DNA of 64,000 bases from Alphaproteobacteria bacterium. GTDB lineage: Bacteria > Pseudomonadota > Alphaproteobacteria > Ferrovibrionales > Ferrovibrionaceae. The stretch is from positions 1-64,000 of the forward strand of contig CANJGB010000006.1 in NCBI GenBank assembly GCA_947473805.1. Direction: 5' to 3'. The notes under the pieces were generated by a model. It was not told where the DNA came from, did not search any database, and saw only the letters and a program-made list of their open reading frames with translations. The translations under genes and the position numbers were made by a program. Shown here piece by piece: positions 7,952 through 16,374 of this stretch. Every line of letters starts with the position of its first letter. Position 1 is the stretch's first letter.

Positions 7952-8959
7952 ATGGCAGCGCAGGCCGACACCGCACAAGCGACCGGCTGGACGGGAAGAA
8001 AGGTCCTCGTCACCGGGGGGCTGGGCTTCATTGGCTCGAACCTGGCGCGCCGCCTGGTTGAACTGGGCGCCGACGTGGTCATCGTCGACAGCCTGGTGCC
8101 GGAATATGGCGGCAACCTGTTCAACGTCGACGGGCTGGACAAGGCCCTGCGGGTGAACATTTCCGATATCCGCGATGGCTACAGCCTGCGGTATCTGGCC
8201 GCGGACCGGGAAATCATCTTCAACCTGGCGGGCCAGACATCGCACCTGGACTCGATGCATGACCCGTTCACCGACCTAGACATCAACTGCACGGCGCAGC
8301 TGCGCCTGCTGGAGGTCTGCCGGCACCACAATCCGGGTGTAAAGATCGTATTCGCCAGCACCCGGCAGATTTATGGCAAGCCGGCCTATCTGCCGGTCGA
8401 CGAGAAGCACCTGCTGGGCCCCACCGACGTCAACGGCATCAACAAGATGGCCGGCGAGTGGTACCACATCCTCTACAACAACGTGTACGGCGTGCGCGCC
8501 TGCGCGCTGCGCCTGACCAACACGTTCGGGCCGCGCATGCGCATCAAGGACGCGCGGCAGACGTTCCTGGGCGTCTGGGTGCGCATGGTACTCGAGAACA
8601 AGCCATTCGAGGTCTGGGGCGGCGAGCAGCTGCGTGACTTCACCTATGTCGAGGATTGCGTCGAGGCGCTGCTGCTGGCGGCCAGTACGCCTGCGGTCGA
8701 TGGCAAGGTGTTCAACCTGGGCGGTGACGGCGTCATCAGCCTGGCCGACCTCGCCGCGGCGGTGGTCGAGGCCAGCGGCAGCGGTACTTACCAGGTGCGC
8801 GAGTTTCCGGCCGAGCGCAAGCGCATCGACATCGGCGACTATTATGCCGACGACCAGGCGTTCCGCAGCGCGACCGGCTGGCGCCCGCAGGTGCCGCTGA
8901 CCGAAGGGCTGCGGCGCACCCTCGACTATTATCGCCGGCATCTGCCGCATTACCTCTGA
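7952..8959 (+). CDS. NAD-dependent epimerase/dehydratase (sugar-nucleotide SDR) with atypical active site
   Basis: Extended SDR of 335 residues with the cofactor motif TGGLGFIGS at 21-29, NLAGQTSH, FASTRQIYG and LRLTNTFGPR, all typical of nucleotide-sugar epimerases/dehydratases. The usual YxxxK catalytic pair is replaced: the segment reads DVNGINKMAGEWYH, so Asn161 stands where Tyr is expected while Lys165 is kept. The reaction is therefore uncertain. The open frame extends upstream to 7727, but the ATG at 7952 has AGAGGC about a dozen bases upstream and begins just before the Rossmann strand. It is followed 13 bases later by an aminotransferase, so the two probably make an amino sugar nucleotide. 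Confidence 0.83.
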   Translation: MAAQADTAQATGWTGRKVLVTGGLGFIGSNLARRLVELGADVVIVDSLVPEYGGNLFNVDGLDKALRVNISDIRDGYSLRYLAADREIIFNLAGQTSHLDSMHDPFTDLDINCTAQLRLLEVCRHHNPGVKIVFASTRQIYGKPAYLPVDEKHLLGPTDVNGINKMAGEWYHILYNNVYGVRACALRLTNTFGPRMRIKDARQTFLGVWVRMVLENKPFEVWGGEQLRDFTYVEDCVEALLLAASTPAVDGKVFNLGGDGVISLADLAAAVVEASGSGTYQVREFPAERKRIDIGDYYADDQAFRSATGWRPQVPLTEGLRRTLDYYRRHLPHYL

Positions 8960-8972
8960 GTACGGTTCCGCC

Positions 8973-10094
8973 ATGACCCAGCCGACAGTCCCGCAAAACG
9001 ATCCGCGCGCCGCCTATCTCGCCGCGCGCGAGGGCATCGACCAGGCGATCCGGCGGGTGCTGGATGGCGGCTGGTACATCCTGGGCACCGAGGTGACGGC
9101 GTTCGAACAGGAGTTCGCGGACTTCATCGGCGCGCGCCACGGCATCGGCGTCGCCAACGGCACGGATGCGCTGGAATTGGCATTGCGGGGCCTGGGCGTC
9201 GGCCCGGGCGATGGCGTGATCACGGTGTCGCACACGGCGGTCGCAACGGTCGCTGCCGTCGAACTGGTCGGCGCGACGCCGATCCTGGTCGATGTCGACG
9301 ACATGTACTGCCTGGACCCCGCGGGGCTCGAGGCCGCGCTGGCAAAGGCGCCGGTGCCCGTAAAGGCGATCATTCCGGTGCACCTCTATGGCCAGCCGGC
9401 CGACATGACGGCGATCATGGCGCTGGCCGATGCGCGCGGCATTCCGGTGCTGGAGGACTGCTCGCAGGCGCATGGCGCTAAGCTGGTCGGCCGCACCACC
9501 GGCACGTTCGGCCGCATCGCCGCCTACAGCCTGTACCCGACCAAGAACCTCGGCGCACTGGGCGATGGCGGCATCCTCACCACCGATGACGACGTGCTGT
9601 GCGAACGGCTGCGGAGCCTGCGCGAATATGGCTGGCGCGAACGCTATGTCAGCGACCTGCCCGGCATGAACACTCGGCTCGACGAGTTACAGGCCGCGAT
9701 CCTGCGCGCCAAGCTGCCGCTGCTGGCGCGCGACAATGCGCGCCGCCGCGAGATTGCCGCCGCCTACGACGCCGGCGTCTACAGCCCCAAGATGACGCTG
9801 CCACGCCGGCGCTTTACCGCCGAGCATGTCTTCCACCAGTACGTGCTGGAAACCGCCGACCGCGACGGCCTGCGCGCGCGGCTCAAGGAAAGCGGCATCG
9901 GCACCAACATCCACTACCCCATGCCGGTGCATCTGCAGCCGGCCTATCGCGGCCGGGTGCCGCTGGGGCCGCTGGGCCTGAAGCGCACGGAAGCGGCGGC
10001 CACGCGGGTGCTGAGCCTGCCGATGTATCCGCAGATGACCGATACGGCAGTGAAGCGGGTAATCGATGCCGTGCGGGCCGCCGGTCAGGTCTGA
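8973..10094 (+). CDS. DegT/DnrJ/EryC1/StrS-family PLP-dependent sugar aminotransferase
   Basis: A 373-residue fold-type I aminotransferase that transfers an amino group, usually from glutamate, to a keto sugar nucleotide. Seen are VANGTDALELAL (cofactor phosphate region), EDCSQAHGA (the PLP-ring aspartate region), and YSLYPTKNLGALGDGG with the PLP lysine at 191; Q instead of H in the latter region puts it in the quinovosamine/3-amino-sugar side of the family. The ATG is 13 bases after the SDR stop, so they are one transcription unit. It converges on the SMR gene and overlaps its end by about 10 bases. The exact sugar is unknown. Confidence 0.9.
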   Translation: MTQPTVPQNDPRAAYLAAREGIDQAIRRVLDGGWYILGTEVTAFEQEFADFIGARHGIGVANGTDALELALRGLGVGPGDGVITVSHTAVATVAAVELVGATPILVDVDDMYCLDPAGLEAALAKAPVPVKAIIPVHLYGQPADMTAIMALADARGIPVLEDCSQAHGAKLVGRTTGTFGRIAAYSLYPTKNLGALGDGGILTTDDDVLCERLRSLREYGWRERYVSDLPGMNTRLDELQAAILRAKLPLLARDNARRREIAAAYDAGVYSPKMTLPRRRFTAEHVFHQYVLETADRDGLRARLKESGIGTNIHYPMPVHLQPAYRGRVPLGPLGLKRTEAAATRVLSLPMYPQMTDTAVKRVIDAVRAAGQV

Positions 10095-10420
10095 TTCAGC
10101 AGCACGACGCCGATGATCACCAGCGCGATGCCGACCATCTGCGTGGTGACCAGGATTTCCTTGAACAGGAACACGCCCGCCAGGACGCCGGCCACATAGG
10201 TCAGCGCCGAAGTCGGGCCCGCGACCGCCAGTGGAATACCGCGTAGCGCGAAGATAAAGGCACCGGCCGACAGGCCGTAGCAGCCGAGGCCAATGATCGT
10301 CGCCGGACGAAAGACCTGGGTAATGAATCCGGCGGCGCCCTCGGTCGCGCCGGTCTTCAGCAGTATCTGGCCGCAGGCGCTGGACACAATGGCCGCACCG
10401 AGCGCGATGTAATACCACAC
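10085..10420 (-). CDS. SMR/EamA-type four-helix membrane protein, probable lipid-linked sugar flippase subunit (ArnE/F-like)
   Basis: A 111-residue, very hydrophobic protein with four predicted helices and the small-multidrug-resistance look (VSSACGQILLKTGA early, PLAVAGPTSALTYVAGVLAGVFLFKE in the third helix region). The position directly after an ArnC-like glycosyltransferase suggests flipping of an undecaprenyl-phosphate sugar rather than drug export; that is inference. I chose the GTG at 10420, which has GGAGGG eight bases upstream and starts after the GT2 stop. An in-frame ATG at 10450 would add ten polar residues inside the GT2 gene and has no such site. Confidence 0.75.
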   Translation of the reverse strand: MWYYIALGAAIVSSACGQILLKTGATEGAAGFITQVFRPATIIGLGCYGLSAGAFIFALRGIPLAVAGPTSALTYVAGVLAGVFLFKEILVTTQMVGIALVIIGVVLLNQT

Positions 10421-10424
10421 GGCG

Positions 10425-11366
10425 TCAACCCTCCGGGGGGCGCGTAACATCGCGCACGATGTACTGCGGCTTGCGGTTGGTCGTCAGATAGAGACGGCCG
10501 AGATATTCGCCGATCACGCCCAGCATGACGAGCTGCATGCCGCCAACGACAAGCACCGCGGCCATCAGCGAGGGATAGCCACGAGGCGCGCGGCTATCGA
10601 TTACGGCTTCGCCGACGATGTAGAGCAGCGCCAGCAGGCCCAGGGCACCGATGGCAAGACCGGCCAGCGTCGCGATGCGCAGCGGCATGACCGAGAAGTT
10701 GAGGAACATCGCCATCCACAGGCGGATGAGGCGGCGAATGGTGTAATTGCTGCTGCCGTCGGCACGCGGCAGGTGCTCGACCTTCAGGCGGTCGATGTTC
10801 CTGGTGACCTGCATGACCAGGCCATCGATATAGGGATAGGGCCCGGCATAGTTGAGGACCTGTTCGGCGACGAAGGCGCTGATGCAGCGGAAGCTGGAGA
10901 GATACAGCCCCTTGGGCTTGTCGAGCAGGACGTCCGCGCACCAGTTGGTGAAGCGGCTGCCGAGGTTGCGCCAGGCGGCGTGCTCCTTCACCTCGTAGTA
11001 GGAGTAGACGGCATCGAGCTGGCGATCCCGCGCGAATTCGAACAGCCGCTTCACCTCGTGCGGCGGATTCTGCAGGTCGTCGTCCATGGTGATGATGTAG
11101 TCGCCGCGCGCATGCGCAAGGCCCGCCATCACCGCGTTGTGTTCGCCGAAATTGCGCGCGAGATTGACCACCGTGACCGGCAGGTCGCGCCGCTTCGCAA
11201 GTTCGAGACACACCTGCAGGCTGTTGTCCGGGCTGCCGTCATTGACCAGCACCATTTCGTGGCCGCCGGAAATTTGCAGGCCCGCAATGGCATCGACCAG
11301 GCGGCCGACACTGTTGGCGCCGTTGTAAACCGGGACGACGATGCTCAACGCAAAAGGCCTAGCCAT
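10425..11366 (-). CDS. GT2 family glycosyltransferase, undecaprenyl-phosphate sugar transferase type (ArnC/GtrB/DPM1-like)
   Basis: A 313-residue GT-A enzyme. The N-terminal catalytic domain starts with LSIVVPVYNGANSVG, has VNDGSPDNS and the metal-binding MDDDLQNPP at about 94-100, followed by NFGEHNAVMAGLAHA-type acceptor elements. Two C-terminal hydrophobic segments (about 225-250 and 265-290) anchor it in the inner membrane. These are hallmarks of enzymes that load a sugar onto undecaprenyl phosphate on the cytoplasmic face. Its start overlaps the end of the methyltransferase gene by 8 bases, and the SMR gene follows at once. The three form one leftward unit. Confidence 0.9.
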   Translation of the reverse strand: MARPFALSIVVPVYNGANSVGRLVDAIAGLQISGGHEMVLVNDGSPDNSLQVCLELAKRRDLPVTVVNLARNFGEHNAVMAGLAHARGDYIITMDDDLQNPPHEVKRLFEFARDRQLDAVYSYYEVKEHAAWRNLGSRFTNWCADVLLDKPKGLYLSSFRCISAFVAEQVLNYAGPYPYIDGLVMQVTRNIDRLKVEHLPRADGSSNYTIRRLIRLWMAMFLNFSVMPLRIATLAGLAIGALGLLALLYIVGEAVIDSRAPRGYPSLMAAVLVVGGMQLVMLGVIGEYLGRLYLTTNRKPQYIVRDVTRPPEG

Positions 11367-12093
11367 TTTTTCTTGCCACCGCGAGAACCGAGCCGCCGAA
11401 CGGCATGGGAATGCCGGTGCGGATCATCAGATGCTCAACGCCGGTCGCGGCGCCGAACAGGAGCTCCAAAACTAGAGGATATTCCTGCACGTCGCTACCG
11501 CCGCTGCCGGGAAACAGGCGCCGGCGGGCGGCCATGAGGGGAAACAGCACCGTATTCCAGTAGCCGGCGCGCACGGAAGCGAAGCCCGCCTCGCGCAGCA
11601 TTTCCAGCGTGCCGCCGCGTGTGTAACGCCTGGCGCCATGTACCGCCGCATCGTGGGTGGACCGCATCCACTCATAGGCTGGCAGGTTGATGATCAGCGC
11701 GCCGCCGGGCTTCAGGCAACGGATCGCCTCGGCCAGGGCGATCCGTTGGTGCACCGCCCGGTGATACAGGACATCGACACTGAACATCGCGTCGAACGAG
11801 GCATCGCCAAAGGGCAGCGCGTTGACGGAACCGGCGACGACCGGCGCGCCACTCTTGCGCTGCGCCGCCACGGCGGCGTGGGGCGCCACGTCGAGACCGG
11901 TCAGACTGGACGCCGGGAACTGCCGCGCCAGATGGGCCAAAAGGGCGCCGGTGCCGCAGCCGGCATCGAGGATGGCGGCGTCGGCGGGCAGGTGAAGGCG
12001 GCGGAACGCCAGAGTCAGGTTGGCGCGGACCGCGCGGTACCACCACATGCGATCCTCGATGCGCGCCATCGCCTCGTATTCGGCCCGATCCAT
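11359..12093 (-). CDS. Class I SAM-dependent methyltransferase
   Basis: The product, 244 residues from the chosen ATG, has motif I AILDAGCGTGALL at about 40-52 and downstream methyltransferase motifs (SFDAMFSVDVLYH, LKPGGALIINLPAYEW). A hydrophobic C-terminal region may associate it with the membrane. As first gene of a unit with the GT2 and SMR genes it may methylate the sugar or its lipid-linked form, which is inference. The start at 12093 is preferred to an open upstream extension (to 12180), because MDRAEYEAMARIEDRMWWY is the usual beginning of this family and the extension is compositionally odd. Confidence 0.85.
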   Translation of the reverse strand: MDRAEYEAMARIEDRMWWYRAVRANLTLAFRRLHLPADAAILDAGCGTGALLAHLARQFPASSLTGLDVAPHAAVAAQRKSGAPVVAGSVNALPFGDASFDAMFSVDVLYHRAVHQRIALAEAIRCLKPGGALIINLPAYEWMRSTHDAAVHGARRYTRGGTLEMLREAGFASVRAGYWNTVLFPLMAARRRLFPGSGGSDVQEYPLVLELLFGAATGVEHLMIRTGIPMPFGGSVLAVARKNG

Positions 12094-12246
12094 GTCCCTG
12101 CTTGTCCTGCCGCGGCGAGGCGAATTTAAGACGCCGGCGGGGCAAATGCGACCCGAATGCGGCATTCGGCCCCCGGCCACGACCTTTGCGGCTGCCGCCC
12201 GGGGTGTCTATAAGGAAACCGACTTGCCCGACAGGAATCCCTTGGC

Positions 12247-13839
12247 GTGACCACCACAAACGGACTGTTCCAGCCGGCCGACCGGGACGAAGCCCGCGCG
12301 CGGTTGACGGCCAACGCCATTATGGGCCTGCTGATCCTGCTGCCCGCCCTGTGGGTTGGCGGCTATCTGTTCCCGCCAATCAATCACGATGTCGCGTCGA
12401 TCCTGAACGTCTGCAAGCGCTGGCTGGACGGCGACGTGCTGTACCTGCAGATCATCGACGTACAGGTGCCGATGGTCTTCGTGCTGTATTCGGTGCCGGA
12501 GCTGCTGGGCCGGCTGACCGGCATCCCGACGCCGACCATGCTGACGCTGTGCCTGATCGCCTGGATCGCGTTCGCCTTCCACCTGGTGCGGCGCAGCCTG
12601 GCGCTGGTGGACGACGCGCACCAGGCGCTGACCGGCGCGCTGCTGCCAGCCATGTCGCTGTTCCTGATGACCGTGCTGCCGCTCGACATGTTTGGGCAGC
12701 GCGAACATGTGATGCTGGTCGCCGCCCTGCCCTACATCTTCCTGTCCAGCGCGCGGGCCAAGGGCCTGACCATCCCGTTGAGCCTTGCCATGCCGATCGC
12801 GATCTTCGCCGGCATCGGCCTGAACCTGAAGCCGCACTTCATCGCCATTCCGGTGCTGGTCGAGTTGTACGTCCTGGCGAAGATCGGCCTGTGGCGCATC
12901 CTGCGCGATACTGTGCCGTGGCTGATCCTGGCGGTGCACGTGGCGCACCTGGCGTTCGCCTGGTTCCTGACCCCGCACTATTTCCAGACCGCGCTGCCGC
13001 TGATCCAAGAGTCATACCTGAAGATCGGCGAGTATACCTGGTGGGAGGTTATGAGCGGGCCACTGGTCGCGCCCACGCTGGTGGCACTTACGCTGCTGAC
13101 CATCGCTGCGTTCGCGTGGCTGGGCGATCTGGCACGGGTCAACGCGCTGTTCGCCATCGGCGCCATGGCGTCCGCCATCGTGCAGGCCAAGGGCTGGGCC
13201 TACCACCTGTTCCCGGCGCTGGCCGCGACGGTGCTGCTGGGCGCGGGCCTTGTCACCCGCACGCTGGACCGTTTCCTGACACTGGAGGCCCACCGGCACC
13301 GCCTGCCCATCGCGGTGGCGACGGCGGCGTTCATGCTGCTGTTTTACCACGAGGCGGCGCTGCTGGATTTGCCGTTCAAGAAGCAGGCGGAGTTCCGCGA
13401 CAGCATTACCGGCCGCTTCATCGCGCTGGTCGAGCGCGAGGCGCCGAACAAGAAGATCCTCGTCCTGTCGCCCGGCATCTATCCGCACTATCCGCTGATC
13501 AACTATGCCGGCCTGCGCATGACGATGCGCTTCCAGACCATGTGGCCGCTACAGGGCATCTATGCCGACTGCCCGGACCTGGCGCCGCTGTACAACGCGC
13601 CGGAGCGGATGGACTGGGCGGAGACGTTCGTGTTCCGCACCGTGGCCGAGGATTTCGCCCGCGAGAAGCCGGACCTGCTGTTCGTCGACCAGATCGCCGG
13701 CATGCCGCGCTGCCGTGCTGACACGTTCGACTATCTGGAGTACTTCAGCCGCAACCCGCTGTTCGCCAAGGCGTTCGAGTCGTACGAGTTCTACGCGCAC
13801 ATCGAGCGGTACGACATCTACAAGCGCAAGCGGAACTAG
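12247..13839 (+). CDS. Large polytopic membrane protein, probable GT-C type glycosyltransferase
   Basis: A 530-residue protein with about ten to twelve hydrophobic helices up to residue 390 and a soluble C-terminal domain of about 140 residues. After the first helix comes a periplasmic loop with INHDVASILNVCKRWLDG, then VLYLQIIDVQVPMVFVLYS. This matches the acidic-loop and 'ep.pPl' layout of GT-C transferases (PMT/ArnT-like), though no strict family signature was recognised. Such enzymes take sugar from a polyprenyl-phosphate donor in the periplasm, which fits the neighbouring GT2 and SMR genes. Translation starts at a GTG. It is divergent from the methyltransferase. Confidence 0.65.
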   Translation: MTTTNGLFQPADRDEARARLTANAIMGLLILLPALWVGGYLFPPINHDVASILNVCKRWLDGDVLYLQIIDVQVPMVFVLYSVPELLGRLTGIPTPTMLTLCLIAWIAFAFHLVRRSLALVDDAHQALTGALLPAMSLFLMTVLPLDMFGQREHVMLVAALPYIFLSSARAKGLTIPLSLAMPIAIFAGIGLNLKPHFIAIPVLVELYVLAKIGLWRILRDTVPWLILAVHVAHLAFAWFLTPHYFQTALPLIQESYLKIGEYTWWEVMSGPLVAPTLVALTLLTIAAFAWLGDLARVNALFAIGAMASAIVQAKGWAYHLFPALAATVLLGAGLVTRTLDRFLTLEAHRHRLPIAVATAAFMLLFYHEAALLDLPFKKQAEFRDSITGRFIALVEREAPNKKILVLSPGIYPHYPLINYAGLRMTMRFQTMWPLQGIYADCPDLAPLYNAPERMDWAETFVFRTVAEDFAREKPDLLFVDQIAGMPRCRADTFDYLEYFSRNPLFAKAFESYEFYAHIERYDIYKRKRN

Positions 13840-13860
13840 ACGGCTGCGTCCGTGTGCCCC

Positions 13861-13940
13861 CTCACCCTTCGACGGGCTCAGGATGAGGAAGACCGAAAAG
13901 TTGTAAGAGTAGCCTCATGCTGAGCTTGTCGAAGCGTGAG
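13861..13940. repeat. Dispersed-type inverted repeat between the GT-C and sufA genes
   Basis: Two 27-base arms, 13861-13887 and 13914-13940, match in inverted orientation at 23 of 27 positions around a 26-base middle. Each arm carries a variant of the CCTTCGAC..GCTCAGGATGAG type repeat, which is common between genes in many alphaproteobacteria (general knowledge). It sits between two converging operons, where it may act as a bidirectional terminator or REP-like element. Confidence 0.75.
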
Positions 13941-13951
13941 GCGGCCCGGCT

Positions 13952-14284
13952 TCAGACGTGGAAGCTCTCGCCGCAGCCGCAGCGGCCCTTTTCGTTGGGA
14001 TTGTTGAAAACGAAGCCGGACTGCAACTTGTCTTCCTTCCAGTCCAGTTCGGTGCCGAACAGGAACATCTGGGCCTTGGCATCGAGCAGGATGGTGACAC
14101 CCTTGTCCTCGACCACAAGGTCAAGCGGCTCCTTCTTCTCGGCATAGGCGATGTCGTAGGCGAGGCCGGAACACCCCTTGGTCTTGATGCCGACGCGCAG
14201 GCCGATGGCCGGCGTATCGCGCTTGGCCATGATGGCCCGCACGCGGTCGGCGGCGGCATCGGTGATCGAGATCGCGTTCGGCAT
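13952..14284 (-). CDS. sufA: A-type iron-sulfur carrier, HesB/IscA family (SufA)
   Basis: A 110-residue A-type carrier that receives clusters from the SUF scaffold and delivers them to apoproteins. The three invariant cysteines are present: Cys38 (KTKGCSG) and Cys102/Cys104 in the C-terminal RCGCGESFHV. It is the last gene of the leftward suf operon, 11 bases after sufT, and is followed by an inverted repeat that may end transcription. Assignment to the operon's SufA role rests on position; IscA or ErpA are the family alternatives. Confidence 0.92.
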   Translation of the reverse strand: MPNAISITDAAADRVRAIMAKRDTPAIGLRVGIKTKGCSGLAYDIAYAEKKEPLDLVVEDKGVTILLDAKAQMFLFGTELDWKEDKLQSGFVFNNPNEKGRCGCGESFHV

Positions 14285-14294
14285 CGGTCGCTCC

Positions 14295-14672
14295 CTAGAA
14301 CATGCCCAGTTCGAGCCGGGCAGCCTCGGACATCATGTCCTGCGTCCACGGGGGCTCGAACGTGATGTCCACATTCGCTTCGCGCACGCCCGGGAGGGCG
14401 TTGATCTTGGTCTCGACTTCGGCCGGCAGGCTCTGCGCGGCGGGACAATTCGGCGAAGTCAGCGTCATCGTCACGTTCACGTCGCCATCCGGATTGACGT
14501 CCACCCCATATATAAGGCCCATTTCGTAGATGTTAACCGGGATTTCCGGGTCGAACACCGTACGGATGACATCGACGACCTGTTCCTCGAGCGTACGGGG
14601 AACCAGGACTTCGCCCGGCAGGGGCGGCAATGGCGGCGGGACACTCGGCTGGTCGGGGGGCTGGTCAGGCAT
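14295..14672 (-). CDS. sufT: MIP18/DUF59-family SUF assembly factor (SufT-like)
   Basis: A 125-residue protein whose core, from about residue 28, is the MIP18 domain: VVDVIRTVFDPEIPVNIYEMGLIYGVDV, then TSPNCPAAQSLP with the conserved cysteine. A proline-rich N-terminal tail precedes it. The family assists Fe-S cluster maturation or transfer. The ATG at 14672 (MPDQPPDQPS) has GAGGACCAGG just upstream. The longer open frame to 14765 would overlap sufU, so I rejected it. It lies between sufU and sufA. Confidence 0.9.
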   Translation of the reverse strand: MPDQPPDQPSVPPPLPPLPGEVLVPRTLEEQVVDVIRTVFDPEIPVNIYEMGLIYGVDVNPDGDVNVTMTLTSPNCPAAQSLPAEVETKINALPGVREANVDITFEPPWTQDMMSEAARLELGMF

Positions 14673-14692
14673 AACCTGGTCCTCAAACTCAC

Positions 14693-15142
14693 TTATTCGG
14701 TTTTGGCGGGCTGACCGGCGCCATCGAGGGCGGCGATCAGCGTATGCCAGGGAAGGGTGGCGCATTTCACCCGTACCGGGAACTCGCGCACCCCCGTGAA
14801 AACCGCGAGTTTCTCGAGGTCGTCGGGGGGGGCGTGTTCGTCGGCATCGGTCAGCAGGTGGTGGAACTCGTCGAACAGGTGGCGCGCCTCGGCCACCGGG
14901 CGGCCCTTGACCGCCTCGGTCATCAGCGAGGCCGAGGCCTTGGAAATGGCGCAGCCATCACCCTGGAAGGCGATGTCCTTGATATTCCCGCCCTCGACAT
15001 CGAGCCACAGGTTCAGGCGGTCACCGCAGAGCGGGTTGTGGCCTTTGGCCTCGTGGGTCGAGGCATCGAGGCAACGGAAATTGCGCGGCCGCTTGCTGTG
15101 GTCGAGAATCACTTCCTGGTAGAGGTCGCGCAGGTCGCTCAT
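14693..15142 (-). CDS. sufU: SUF system NifU-like protein (SufU)
   Basis: A 149-residue NifU/IscU-fold protein. The sulfur/zinc ligands Cys39 and Asp41 (NPLCGDRL), Cys64 (GDGCAIS) and Cys127 (VRVKCATLPW) are all present, together with the insertion between 80 and 120 that separates SufU from IscU. In the SUF pathway it accepts sulfur from SufS. The start codon overlaps the sufS stop as ATGA, indicating tight coupling. Confidence 0.93.
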   Translation of the reverse strand: MSDLRDLYQEVILDHSKRPRNFRCLDASTHEAKGHNPLCGDRLNLWLDVEGGNIKDIAFQGDGCAISKASASLMTEAVKGRPVAEARHLFDEFHHLLTDADEHAPPDDLEKLAVFTGVREFPVRVKCATLPWHTLIAALDGAGQPAKTE

Positions 15143-16374
15143 GCGAAAATCTCCGCGACCTTATGCAGGCCGGCGACGAGCGCATCTACCTCGGCCCGCG
15201 TGTTGTACAGGCCGAACGAGGCGCGCACCGTGGCCGGCACCTCGAACCGGTCCATGACCGGCTGGGCGCAGTGGTGGCCGGCGCGTATGCAGATGCCCTC
15301 GCCGTCCAGGATAGTGCCGATGTCGTGCGGATGCACGCCGTTCAGCACGAAAGAGATCACCGCCGACTTGCGACGCGCGGTGCCGATGACGCGCAGGTCG
15401 GGCACCTGGTTCAGGCGGGTGGCCGCATAGGCCATGAGGTCGGCCTCGTGCGCCGCAATGGCCGCGTAGCCGATGCCGTTCACATAATCGATCGCGGCGC
15501 CAAGGCCGATGGCGTCGGCAATGGCAGGCGTGCCGGCCTCGAACTTGTGCGGCAGGTCGGCATATTCGGTCTTGTCGAACGTGACCGAGCGGATCATGTC
15601 GCCGCCGCCCTGCCACGGCGGCATGGCATTCAGCAGTTCGGCACGACCGTAGAGCACGCCGATGCCGGCCGGGCCGTACAGCTTGTGGCCGGAGAAGACA
15701 TAGAAGTCGGCGCCGAGCGCCTGCACATCCACCGCCATGTGCGGCACGGCCTGGCAGCCATCGACAAGGGTCACGATGCCGCGCGCCTTGGCGAGCGACA
15801 CGATCTGCTCGACTGGCAGGACGGTGCCGATGGAATTGGCGACCTGCGCCACGGCAATGAGCTTGGTGCGCGGGCCGATGAGGGCCTCGAAGTCTGGCCA
15901 GATCAATTCACCGGCATCATCGACGGGCGCGACCTTCAAGACGATGCCCTTTTCATCGCGCAGCATTTGCCACGGCACGATGTTGGAATGGTGTTCCAGC
16001 GCGGTGATCAGCACCTCGTCGCCGGGCTTCAGGAAATGTCGGCCCCAGCTTTGGGCGACAAGGTTGATCCCCTCGGTCGCGCCACGGACGAAAATGATCT
16101 CGCGGGAGTCACGGGCGTTGAGCAGGGCCCGCACCTTTTCGCGCGCGCCCTCGAAGCGCTCGGTCGCATGCTGGCTGAGCCAGTAGACCCCGCGATGGAT
16201 GTTGGCGTACTCGGCCTCGTAGCACGCGCGGATGGCGTCGATGACGGCGCGCGGCTTCTGCGCGCTGGCGGCACTGTCGAGGAAGACCAGCGGCTTGTTG
16301 CGCACGGTGCGCGACAGGATCGGGAAGTCGGCGCGGATACGCGCGATGTCCAGCGCGGGAGAGGCCATGTTCAT
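15139..16374 (-). CDS. sufS: Cysteine desulfurase SufS
   Basis: PLP enzyme of 411 residues that removes sulfur from L-cysteine as a persulfide for cluster assembly. Markers are LDSAASAQKP near the N-terminus, the PLP lysine at 231 in FSGHKLYGPAGIG, and the active-site Cys369 in RAGHHCAQPVM, typical of group II (SufS/CsdA) desulfurases. The open frame continues upstream to 16644 through sufD, but the ATG at 16374 overlaps the sufD stop as ATGA and gives the normal length. Confidence 0.95.
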   Translation of the reverse strand: MNMASPALDIARIRADFPILSRTVRNKPLVFLDSAASAQKPRAVIDAIRACYEAEYANIHRGVYWLSQHATERFEGAREKVRALLNARDSREIIFVRGATEGINLVAQSWGRHFLKPGDEVLITALEHHSNIVPWQMLRDEKGIVLKVAPVDDAGELIWPDFEALIGPRTKLIAVAQVANSIGTVLPVEQIVSLAKARGIVTLVDGCQAVPHMAVDVQALGADFYVFSGHKLYGPAGIGVLYGRAELLNAMPPWQGGGDMIRSVTFDKTEYADLPHKFEAGTPAIADAIGLGAAIDYVNGIGYAAIAAHEADLMAYAATRLNQVPDLRVIGTARRKSAVISFVLNGVHPHDIGTILDGEGICIRAGHHCAQPVMDRFEVPATVRASFGLYNTRAEVDALVAGLHKVAEIFA

